This document shows, piece by piece, positions 1-7,143 of a stretch of 15,559 nt of DNA. The DNA is from Planctomycetaceae bacterium (GTDB taxonomy: Bacteria; Planctomycetota; Planctomycetia; Planctomycetales; Planctomycetaceae), in contig JAGQQP010000036.1 in assembly GCA_020426085.1 (NCBI GenBank), positions 1 to 15,559 of the forward strand, given 5' to 3'. Each line of letters starts with the position of its first letter. Positions within the stretch are counted from its first letter, which is position 1. The notes under the pieces are model-generated. The model saw only the letters and a list, made by a program, of their open reading frames with translations, was not told where the DNA came from and did not search any database. The position numbers and the translations under genes were made by a program.

Positions 1-892
1 TGCCTGCTGGCTGGTAATCGACGAAAAAGACATGCCTCTGACACCGCGACTGGTGGGGACTCCGGGCATTGGCAAAACGTCGCTCGCGATCGCAGGTGCG
101 CGCACACGAGACCAGGAGCTTTACATCTTTCAATGCACGGCTGATACCCGACCGGAAGACCTGCTGGTGACTCCCGTGCTGGCTGAGAGCGGCAAGATTG
201 CCTACCATGCCTCCCCCCTGGTGACCGCCATGATTCGTGGCGGCATTTGTGTGCTGGATGAAGGCAACCGGATGAACGAGAAGTCCTGGGCCAGTCTGGC
301 TCCGCTCCTGGATCATCGTCGCTATATTGAATCGATTGTCGCCGGTGTGACGATTCCTGCACACCCGGAATTCCGCTGTGCCGTCACCATGAATGAAGAC
401 GAATCCACATTCGAGATTCCCGACTATATCTTAAGTCGCCTGCAGCCCAGCATTACTCTCGAACATCCCAATCGGGAAGATGAAAAAATGATCCTGCATT
501 ATCATCTCCCCTTTGCAGACGAACACATGCTGGATTTGACCGTTGACTTTCTGCAGCAGTCTCACAGCCTGAAACTCGATTTCTCGACGCGCGACGGCAT
601 TAACGTACTCAGGCTGGCATTGAAACGAGCTGCTCAGGATAAAGATCATCCTCTCAGTAAAGATGTCGTCTGGCTGGAAGCCCTTAAAGCCTGTCTGGGT
701 GAAGATGCCCTCGATCTCGAATCGCTTTCTGAAAAACGCACGCAGAACCTGGGCGGAAACATGATGCCGATGGGGCTGGGCGATTTCTTCTTTGCCCCGG
801 ATAACCCGTTGCATCCGGATCGCGATGAAGATGATGACGACTTCGATGACCTGGACTACGATGACGACGATGATGACCAGGATCAGTATTAA
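1..892 (+). CDS. MoxR/CbbQ-type AAA+ ATPase, 5' end missing
   Basis: This reading frame is open from base 2 to the TAA at 890-892 (296 residues visible), so the gene starts outside the window. An internal ATG at 32-34 lies only eight residues before the Walker A motif and is unlikely to be the true start. Seen, numbered from base 2: Walker A GTPGIGKT at about 19-26, Walker B ICVLDE at 82-87, a sensor-1 Asn in the VTMNED segment (about 131), and a LSR arginine-finger-like segment near 146. The [10 protein letters not shown] segment after the first strand resembles the AAA_5 group (MoxR, CbbQ/NirQ, GvpN). Such ATPases usually act as chaperones that remodel or activate partner proteins, often together with VWA-domain proteins. 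The last 20 or so residues are almost all Asp/Glu, an unusual acidic tail that may bind a partner or metal. The partner gene is not in view, and the downstream gene is convergent. The family call is firm; the substrate is unknown. Confidence 0.88.
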   Translation, partial: ACWLVIDEKDMPLTPRLVGTPGIGKTSLAIAGARTRDQELYIFQCTADTRPEDLLVTPVLAESGKIAYHASPLVTAMIRGGICVLDEGNRMNEKSWASLAPLLDHRRYIESIVAGVTIPAHPEFRCAVTMNEDESTFEIPDYILSRLQPSITLEHPNREDEKMILHYHLPFADEHMLDLTVDFLQQSHSLKLDFSTRDGINVLRLALKRAAQDKDHPLSKDVVWLEALKACLGEDALDLESLSEKRTQNLGGNMMPMGLGDFFFAPDNPLHPDRDEDDDDFDDLDYDDDDDDQDQY

Positions 893-919
893 CCGGTCAA
901 TACCGGGCCATCTTCAAGT

Positions 920-3900
920 CTACTGCGGTTTTTTGGCGGCGATCGGCGGTTCTTCAAAACTCAGACGGATCTGAAACGGTTCAATCAGAATATCGTTGCG
1001 TTCGATATCGGGTACAACCCAGATCCGCAGACGATTACTGGTTGTTGTCTCCTTGAGGACCACATCTCCATTGCGCAGGTCAACCACTTGCAAATCCACC
1101 TGCGTGCCATCGGTAGTGGTAATTCCTCTGATCTTGCGAATGCCAAAGGTGATCACCGGTAAATCTAAAAACTGGGAAAAATCGATTCCCTGCGCTTCCA
1201 GAGGAAGTGACCACATTAATTCCCCCGTCTGTCGGTCTACGGAATAGACCATTCCATTAAACAGATAGGAAGTCAGACTCAGCGAGCGATATACAACCCT
1301 GTTCCTGTTGCCATCACCTCTGTCCCCGGGAACATAAGGCAGGCTCACAAAGACCAGGTATTGACGTGAATTTCGCAGGACCAGCAGGTTGATAATTTTC
1401 TCAGCCGGCTGCCCTTTGAATTCAAATTTCTGTTCGCCTGTCATTAAATCCAGAAACGTAATCGTTCCATCTGCCTGCATCAGGACAAGCTCATTATTCT
1501 GCCCCAGCGTATAAGTAGAATTTTCGCTTAACCGCTGATTCCAGATTGGCTCGTTGTTAGTCAGATCCTTCAATTGCAGCAGTCGGGTATTATCCGCTTC
1601 AACTGTTAAGGTAAGCAGATATCGCTCGAAAGCAAATATGGGTGACTCTCCCGGAACCAGCTTGAACGTGTTGATCCGAACTCCATTCTGACCGCTTAAT
1701 ACATCATAACGCAGATCAGACTGTTCCTGGCCTGCAATCACAATCACACGCTCGGCATCGCCGTAATGTCTGCTGCTGATACCAATGCCCTGCCGTTTCC
1801 ATAAAACTTTCCCGGTCAGCAGGTCCGCGGCGATCAGATCGGAACCGATCTGATAACAGATAAACTCTTCATTGATTGTCCCGATCCGCCCTAATAATTC
1901 ACGGTCCATGTTACGCGTAATATACTCGCGCAACACGGGTGCCACACCGGTACGTTCAATCGAGATATAATCTCGCACACTGGGAGGATCAGGCATCAGA
2001 CGCTGTTTCCATAACAGCAGCGGATGACCTTCCGGATCACGGTTCAATGTATCCAGTACAAAAAAGTCAGAACCAAAATTGACAACGAGATACTGCTGAA
2101 AGACACGCGCTGAAAAATAAGGCTGCTGGGGAACTTCAATTTCCGCTTTCAAAAGAGAGAACGACCATTGCAGTTGCCCCCGTCCATCGTAGGCGAAGAG
2201 CCACTCTTTCGCAGGACCGACTTCGAATCGATAATTATTGAACAAGGCATTGGACAGGCCGGTTATCTCCACCGTCAGTGACGTGTTCTGCCCTTTCTCC
2301 TGCTCCCCGCGATAGACCTGAACTGACTCTCCCTGCCAGGGAGACGCTTCCTGTCCCCGCGAGGAAGCCAGCTGTGTTTCCCACTGCTCTGCCAGTTGTG
2401 AGGCGGTTTTACCGTCCATGCAAACCACGTCCGGCCAGCGCGTGCGCAGCGTTTCAATAAATTCTTCAGCCTGATCAATACGATTCGCGGCGAGATAAAT
2501 TTCGGTCAGTTTTGCTGTCGCAAAGGCAGCCACAACAGACTGCTTCGAAGAGCGCAGATGCTCCAGCTGTCGCATCAGGCTGCTCTGCAGATAAGCCCGT
2601 TCGTCTGGCGGGGCAGAATCGATCTCCCGCTCCAGTCGAGCAACCAGCATTATCCGAGCCTGCTGTGTTTCAGGCAGATTCCCGCAACATTGCAGAAACC
2701 GTTCCAGGGTCACACGATCCGCACGGGCCAGTTTTTCTGAATAATATCGCGAAAAGAATGCGGCGATCTTTTTTCGATCTTCCTCAGAGGACCGCAGGAC
2801 AAGCAGTTCCAACTGGGCCCGAATCCAGCGATCGGTTCGGGCAAAGCCTCCCCCTGTGACGGACTCCGATGCGAACAGGCCGTTCAGTTCAGACAGTCTG
2901 AGATAATTTTCCAGCGCTGCCTGCAGATTTCCACGCTGCTGATAATTCACTGCCAGAATCTGAAAGAATCGCCTGCGTTGTCCCTCGTCTACGAGCAGGC
3001 TCTCCATTTTGGAAATCAGCTTCTCATTATGTGAGAAATCATGATCCAGACTTTCCAGGAACATATCTGCATACAAACGCCGGGCACGCAGAGTCGGTTG
3101 AATCTGAATCGAACGATCAATGAAGTGCATTGCCTGTGATACATCTCCGGCAAACAGCTTCAATTCGCCCTTCAACAGCAGTGCAATCGCCTGGTCTGCC
3201 GGTTGTTGTGACTGACTCGCCAGTCGAATCTGTTCTTCAATCGCTGTGACCGACTGAAACCCGACCACTTCCGATTCATTCTGCGCAACCAGCATGCCGT
3301 CCGCTGCTGCCAGATTACCGATGAGAGTCTCTGTTTCCACGCGTGTCCTGGCCAGAATCAGTCCATCATCCAGACGAATACTTAATATTTCTCCCGACTC
3401 AACCGGCTGATAATAGGTATTTTTCACCACGATGCCCCGCCCACTGGGAGCCCCAATGGTTTGTGCTTTAGGCCAGGCAAGAGAGCCGTCACTCAACTTT
3501 AACGCTTCAATGCGGTCATTTCCCACAAGCAGAATATTCCCGTCATGGATCGCCGCGATAAACAGATTATCGCGTCTGGGACGCGACCAGAGCAGACGAC
3601 CGTCGAACAGATTCAGGCATTGCAGAGTCTGTGATTTTCTTGATTCTATCAGGACGCGGTCGCCGACAATCACGGGGGTGAACTCAGCCCAGCCTTCCAT
3701 ATTTTCACTGGCATCGCGGGCAAATGCGGCAAACATGGAAATCTCTTTCCCGCCGGTATCGACCTGCCGCCAGAGCAGTTTGCGTTGAATGAGATCAATG
3801 CCGATCGTGCAACCGGCTCCTGTGGGACAGACCAGAACTCCATGTGCAGAAGAGGGACTCAGCCCGATCCGGCGGCGAACATGATCGAGGGGACGGCGAT

Positions 3901-5524
3901 CGGTGGTGTAATCGCGGGCGATCGGATAGTCGCTCCGGTACAGTGATTGCGTCCAGAGGGTCTTCCCGGTTTCTGCATCCAGAACCAGGAGACGAAATTC
4001 ACGCCCTTCCTCTGCCAGGCAATATAACTTCCCATCCAGAGGCAAAGGGGCACCCAGAAAATAATGTCCCGAGTAGTTAATGGGATTCTGCAGTCGCGGC
4101 CCTCCCAGTTCCCATACAAATTTGCCGGTATCCGCCTCAAATGCCAGCAGTCGATTAAACGAATTGGGAACCAGCACATTCTCACGGTCGAGCCTGCTGA
4201 AGTGATAAAAGCCGGCAATGAATCCCAGATTTTCCACACAGAACACAAGCTTCCCATCCGTACTTAAATGTCCCGCCGTATAATCCTGCCAGGCGCGCTG
4301 GGTCAGATATTTTTCCAGTGGCGTTTGAGGTGAGCCTGTAAATTCTTCATCCGTGTTCTGGGGATCTTTGAGCAATTCCTGATACAGCTCATCTGAAAGT
4401 GTTGTCTCCCAGCTCAGTTTACCGGTCTTCAACGAAACTGCTTTGAGGTTACGATGGGTTCTGAAAATCACCTGATCTCGAATAACCAGAGGACTGGCTG
4501 CTGGCAAAACCCCTGCCAGGTGCAATCGCCGATGCTCTCCCAGTTTTCGCAGCATATTCTCTACTGGTGGCGGGTCCTTGAGCAGTTGCAGAAAGGGATC
4601 CTGAATCGTTGAGAATTGCCAGAGAGGTTTCGCTGTGGGAACCGCAAATTCTGCAGACGCGGTACGGGCAGGACTGCCGCGGTACATGGTCCAGTATTCC
4701 TGTTCCCGGGCGGCACGCAGATCCAGCCTGCCTGTCAGACGTGACAGCCATTCCACCGGATTTTCATCTGCAGTAAACAATGAGACTTTCATTCCATTCG
4801 GAAACTGGTAAGTGCCCCCTTCTGTCAAACGCGAAAGCTGCATTAACGCCTGTCGACATTTTCCCAGGTTACCAAGCTGGTACCAGGCAACAGCAAGTTT
4901 AAAGGTCAGATGCGGCTCTTTTGAAAGCCCCTGTTCATGCTGGGTCAGGAGCATCTCCCAGATCTGGGTTGCTGCCAGGAAATCGCCGCGCTCGAAGTAG
5001 TACCCTCCCAAGGCATAGGCTGCTTCTGCACCTGCTTTGGTAAAGAAATAGCGACGCACAATTTCGCGGAGAAGATTGATATCATCCAGCGCTTCTGCCT
5101 GCTGCAGCATCTGATCGGCGGCAGGGCCATACTGCAGCGAATAATAGCGCCGACCTGCATCAGGAAGCGTGGCGATCAACTGTAGCGCTGCCTCTTTCAG
5201 ACTCTCAAACCCGTTCGTCGCATCCGTTTTCAGATAATCTTCAGGAGCATCCAGGATCGACTGCAGTTCCGGAACGACGACCGGATATTTCTGCTCATTG
5301 AGCAGTTGTCTGGCATCATCGAAACTTTTGGAATAAAGTCGACTGGTCGGAAAGAGCCCATGGGGATCTCCTTCTAAAATCCCGTCTCCCAGCCCGTCAT
5401 TTCGCAAAGGCTGCGCAGGACAGGACGCATTGAACAGGCATGATTGCACCAGGACCACCGTCAACACTGCAATGTAGAGATGGCATTTTCTGGAAAGTCG
5501 GAATGGTAAATATTGAGAAACCAT
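920..5524 (-). CDS. Exported giant TPR / double PQQ-like beta-propeller protein
   Basis: From the ATG at 5524 the protein is 1534 residues. In-frame starts further upstream exist (ATG at 5590, TTG at 5617), but they would put about 22-31 extra residues before the signal peptide. A possible promoter at 5589-5617 also overlaps them. Order from the 5524 start: signal peptide (basic residues, then a hydrophobic stretch at about 16-30, cleavage probably near 35-40); TPR-like helices at about 70-270; a first propeller at about 300-760 with blade motifs of the form TGKxxW/DGxLxW (near 367, 465, 519, 581, 641, 679); a second helical TPR-like region at about 763-1060; and a second propeller at about 1090-1525 (motifs near 1115, 1237, 1323, 1361, 1432). 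No adjacent Cys-Cys pair lies in either propeller, so PQQ-dependent dehydrogenase activity is not supported; a scaffold or binding role is more likely. Its first half resembles the 721-residue protein at 7144-9309. It ends (TAG) 27 bases from the convergent AAA gene. The architecture is clear; the function is unknown. Confidence 0.85.
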   Translation of the reverse strand: MVSQYLPFRLSRKCHLYIAVLTVVLVQSCLFNASCPAQPLRNDGLGDGILEGDPHGLFPTSRLYSKSFDDARQLLNEQKYPVVVPELQSILDAPEDYLKTDATNGFESLKEAALQLIATLPDAGRRYYSLQYGPAADQMLQQAEALDDINLLREIVRRYFFTKAGAEAAYALGGYYFERGDFLAATQIWEMLLTQHEQGLSKEPHLTFKLAVAWYQLGNLGKCRQALMQLSRLTEGGTYQFPNGMKVSLFTADENPVEWLSRLTGRLDLRAAREQEYWTMYRGSPARTASAEFAVPTAKPLWQFSTIQDPFLQLLKDPPPVENMLRKLGEHRRLHLAGVLPAASPLVIRDQVIFRTHRNLKAVSLKTGKLSWETTLSDELYQELLKDPQNTDEEFTGSPQTPLEKYLTQRAWQDYTAGHLSTDGKLVFCVENLGFIAGFYHFSRLDRENVLVPNSFNRLLAFEADTGKFVWELGGPRLQNPINYSGHYFLGAPLPLDGKLYCLAEEGREFRLLVLDAETGKTLWTQSLYRSDYPIARDYTTDRRPLDHVRRRIGLSPSSAHGVLVCPTGAGCTIGIDLIQRKLLWRQVDTGGKEISMFAAFARDASENMEGWAEFTPVIVGDRVLIESRKSQTLQCLNLFDGRLLWSRPRRDNLFIAAIHDGNILLVGNDRIEALKLSDGSLAWPKAQTIGAPSGRGIVVKNTYYQPVESGEILSIRLDDGLILARTRVETETLIGNLAAADGMLVAQNESEVVGFQSVTAIEEQIRLASQSQQPADQAIALLLKGELKLFAGDVSQAMHFIDRSIQIQPTLRARRLYADMFLESLDHDFSHNEKLISKMESLLVDEGQRRRFFQILAVNYQQRGNLQAALENYLRLSELNGLFASESVTGGGFARTDRWIRAQLELLVLRSSEEDRKKIAAFFSRYYSEKLARADRVTLERFLQCCGNLPETQQARIMLVARLEREIDSAPPDERAYLQSSLMRQLEHLRSSKQSVVAAFATAKLTEIYLAANRIDQAEEFIETLRTRWPDVVCMDGKTASQLAEQWETQLASSRGQEASPWQGESVQVYRGEQEKGQNTSLTVEITGLSNALFNNYRFEVGPAKEWLFAYDGRGQLQWSFSLLKAEIEVPQQPYFSARVFQQYLVVNFGSDFFVLDTLNRDPEGHPLLLWKQRLMPDPPSVRDYISIERTGVAPVLREYITRNMDRELLGRIGTINEEFICYQIGSDLIAADLLTGKVLWKRQGIGISSRHYGDAERVIVIAGQEQSDLRYDVLSGQNGVRINTFKLVPGESPIFAFERYLLTLTVEADNTRLLQLKDLTNNEPIWNQRLSENSTYTLGQNNELVLMQADGTITFLDLMTGEQKFEFKGQPAEKIINLLVLRNSRQYLVFVSLPYVPGDRGDGNRNRVVYRSLSLTSYLFNGMVYSVDRQTGELMWSLPLEAQGIDFSQFLDLPVITFGIRKIRGITTTDGTQVDLQVVDLRNGDVVLKETTTSNRLRIWVVPDIERNDILIEPFQIRLSFEEPPIAAKKPQ

Positions 5525-5588
5525 AGGCAAATGACGAGATTCAACTTTCCATAAATCTGTTTTAAATAAACACAGGTCCCGGGCGTGC

Positions 5589-5617
5589 ATCGAAACCAGC
5601 GGTCCCGCTTGAGTCAA
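5589..5617 (-). promoter_or_regulatory. Possible sigma70-type promoter for the giant propeller gene
   Basis: On the minus strand, TTGACT (5612-5617) is followed after 17 bases by TTCGAT (5589-5594). The -35 box matches consensus at five of six positions, the -10 box at only three. Transcription would start near 5580, about 55 bases before the ATG at 5524, and would exclude the two upstream start codons. This is weak evidence; the gene may equally be read through from the lipoprotein gene. Confidence 0.25.
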
Positions 5618-5627
5618 CTTCAGAGCG

Positions 5628-6323
5628 TTACTGAATGATCAATCTTGTATCGGCAATCACTTCACTGAGCTCTTCCGGTTTTAACTGTCCTGCCTGCCAG
5701 GCCCGGTTCGCTTTGACAACACCTTCCCACATCATCACATTCAGACTGGCGTCCGGCTTAATATTGTATCCCGCCGGCCCCGCTGTACCTTCATAAACAG
5801 TTAACGGGACATGCTTGATCTGGTTTTCACTGGCGACCTTCTCCAGTTCCTGTTTTACTTCAGCGGGCGTATCAGTCAGCATCACCACAAACGCTGCCAG
5901 TTTTTCATCCTGATGAGCGGCGACTTCCGAATCGATTTTCTGAATTAACTTTGTCGTCGGCTCATCCAGTTCTCTGACAAAGATCCCCACGACAGGCCGC
6001 TCGCCATACAGGCAGCGATAACACAATGTTTTTCCCTTATTAGGACCGGTCACATCGGCCACTTCGAATGGCATTGGGATCTCACCAATCTCCATTCCCG
6101 ACTGATACGCCACCCGTTCTGTCTGACTCTGATTCGAAACACTCTCAGATTTTTCTACAACAGAATGATCTGCCGCAGCAGTATCTGACCCGCTACCAGC
6201 ATCGCTGACCGATGACGGAGGCGATCCCCCGGATGATCCACAGCCTGTCACAAACATTCCTGCCCCGAGGGAAACAATAATCATGACAGCCCATAGATTT
6301 CTGGTGAAACGGACGGCATGCAC
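5628..6323 (-). CDS. Thioredoxin-fold lipoprotein with displaced CxxC
   Basis: This is a 231-residue protein with a GTG start, supported by the purine-rich GAGAGAGGA eight bases upstream. A short basic N-terminus and hydrophobic segment lead to a lipobox VTGC (Cys28), so it should be a lipid-anchored envelope protein. A Ser/Gly/Asp-rich linker runs to about 75. From about 79 the segment IGEIPMPFEV resembles the start of AhpC/TSA or redoxin domains. A strand (PVVGIFV, 110-116), a helix, another strand (AAFVVML) and the VPLT segment (Pro173, where thioredoxins carry a cis-proline) complete a plausible thioredoxin-like core. The only cysteine pair in the mature domain, CYRC at 101-104, sits before that first strand and not after it, where the redox CxxC normally lies. 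It may therefore bind metal, form a structural disulfide, or be redox active in an atypical way. It sits between an exported peroxiredoxin gene and the giant propeller gene. The lipoprotein call is firm; the fold is moderately certain. Confidence 0.75.
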   Translation of the reverse strand: MHAVRFTRNLWAVMIIVSLGAGMFVTGCGSSGGSPPSSVSDAGSGSDTAAADHSVVEKSESVSNQSQTERVAYQSGMEIGEIPMPFEVADVTGPNKGKTLCYRCLYGERPVVGIFVRELDEPTTKLIQKIDSEVAAHQDEKLAAFVVMLTDTPAEVKQELEKVASENQIKHVPLTVYEGTAGPAGYNIKPDASLNVMMWEGVVKANRAWQAGQLKPEELSEVIADTRLIIQ

Positions 6324-6331
6324 GACTTAAT

Positions 6332-6340
6332 TCCTCTCTC
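6332..6340 (-). promoter_or_regulatory. Ribosome binding site of the thioredoxin-fold lipoprotein
   Basis: GAGAGAGGA on the minus strand lies eight bases before the GTG at 6323. A nearby ATG (6319) is out of frame, so this site decides in favour of the GTG start. Confidence 0.6.
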
Positions 6341-6347
6341 GAAAACG

Positions 6348-6375
6348 ATAATAAACACCTCACCCGCAGCACCAA
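6348..6375 (-). promoter_or_regulatory. Candidate promoter of the lipoprotein gene with an operator-like arm in its spacer
   Basis: On the minus strand, TTGGTG (6370-6375) and TATTAT (6348-6353, five of six consensus matches) are 16 bases apart. The spacer contains TGCGGGTGAG, one arm of an inverted repeat whose other arm is at 6422-6431. Transcription would begin near 6341, giving a leader barely longer than the ribosome binding site. The -35 box is poor (three of six matches), so this is a suggestion only. Confidence 0.35.
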
Positions 6376-6431
6376 TTGTACGTCGTCGACGCATTATCTG
6401 TCGAGTACGAAAACTGATTTTTGCGGGTGAG
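6359..6431. repeat. 10-bp inverted repeat with a 53-base spacer
   Basis: CTCACCCGCA at 6359-6368 and its exact reverse complement TGCGGGTGAG at 6422-6431 lie in the 159-base gap between the peroxiredoxin and lipoprotein genes. A second, smaller hairpin overlaps the right arm (AGTCTG 6430-6435, loop TCGT, CAGACT 6440-6445). No T-run follows either structure on the minus strand, so they do not look like an ordinary terminator. Paired operator sites for a looping regulator, or a structured RNA linker between the two cistrons, would fit. Confidence 0.5.
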
Positions 6432-6482
6432 TCTGTCGTCAGACTTCGAAATCTCCACCTAAGATTTCAGGCAAATTCGAGA

Positions 6483-7088
6483 TTACGATTTTAACTGATT
6501 GACTACATCCAAAATCGCTTTACTGTCATCAGCTGCTTTGACTTTGGTGTTTTTCATCACGACTTTGCCGTTTTTGTCAATCACAAAAGTCCAGCGTGCT
6601 GCGGTCACACCCCGGGTTAAGGTTTCTTCCTTACCGTCGATGGTACGCTTGATGGAACCACCGGCTTTCAGAGGGACACCAAACTTTTTGTCAACGCCGC
6701 CATCTTCATCAGCCAGCAGAGTGAAATTCAAATCGTGTTCTTTTTTGAAGAGTTGATGATTGCGTACAGAATCACCACTGACGCCGATCACTTCTACATT
6801 TTCTCCCTGCAGCTTTTTCATGTCATCACGAAATCCACAGGCCTGCTTGGTGCAGCCGCCGGTTAAATCAGCAGGATAGAAATAGACGACCAGAATTTTT
6901 TTGCCAACATAGTCTGTTGATTTCCAGCCTTTGCCCTGGTCATCCTTGGCGGTAAAAGCGGGTGCACTGTCGCCTACTTCCAGTTTTCCAGGAGGCGCAT
7001 TGACCTGACCAGATGCATTCGCAGTCAGACCGCACAGGCAGGCAATACTCAACATCGAACCGAGGAATTCACGATACGAAAACTTCAT
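6483..7088 (-). CDS. Exported Bcp/AhpC-TSA-type peroxiredoxin
   Basis: This is a 201-residue thiol peroxidase, predicted to reduce hydrogen peroxide or organic peroxides. The ATG at 7088 is chosen because AAGGTG lies six bases upstream; an in-frame GTG at 7097 would overlap that site. The N-terminus has a hydrophobic segment and an ASG-type cleavage site near residue 27, so the enzyme is probably exported, whereas Bcp proteins are usually cytoplasmic. The active-site signature PxxxTxxC is present (P72, T76, C79), with a second Cys five residues on (C84) in GGCTKQAC. That spacing is typical of atypical 2-Cys Bcp enzymes, where the second Cys resolves the sulfenic acid. The RWTFVID segment near the C-terminal end provides a conserved Arg candidate. 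It follows the 721-residue propeller gene by 55 bases, which suggests co-transcription; the thioredoxin-fold lipoprotein lies next downstream and could be a partner, although that is inference. Confidence 0.9.
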   Translation of the reverse strand: MKFSYREFLGSMLSIACLCGLTANASGQVNAPPGKLEVGDSAPAFTAKDDQGKGWKSTDYVGKKILVVYFYPADLTGGCTKQACGFRDDMKKLQGENVEVIGVSGDSVRNHQLFKKEHDLNFTLLADEDGGVDKKFGVPLKAGGSIKRTIDGKEETLTRGVTAARWTFVIDKNGKVVMKNTKVKAADDSKAILDVVNQLKS

Positions 7089-7094
7089 GTCATT

Positions 7095-7100
7095 CACCTT
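7095..7100 (-). promoter_or_regulatory. Ribosome binding site of the exported peroxiredoxin
   Basis: AAGGTG on the minus strand, six bases before the ATG at 7088. It favours this ATG over the in-frame GTG at 7097, which it overlaps. Confidence 0.5.
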
Positions 7101-7143
7101 GTCTAAAAAGAATAAAATCGTGTTTTGTAAACAGCACTCTTGA

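Noticed and set aside
920..5524. PQQ-dependent alcohol dehydrogenase
   Set aside because: Blade motifs are present, but the adjacent Cys-Cys pair and enzyme-type organisation are absent, and the protein is dominated by TPR-like helices and a second propeller.
7098..7143. Terminator between the 721-residue propeller gene and the peroxiredoxin gene
   Set aside because: The possible stem around GTGTTTTG is imperfect and weak, and the gap is short, so read-through is more likely.
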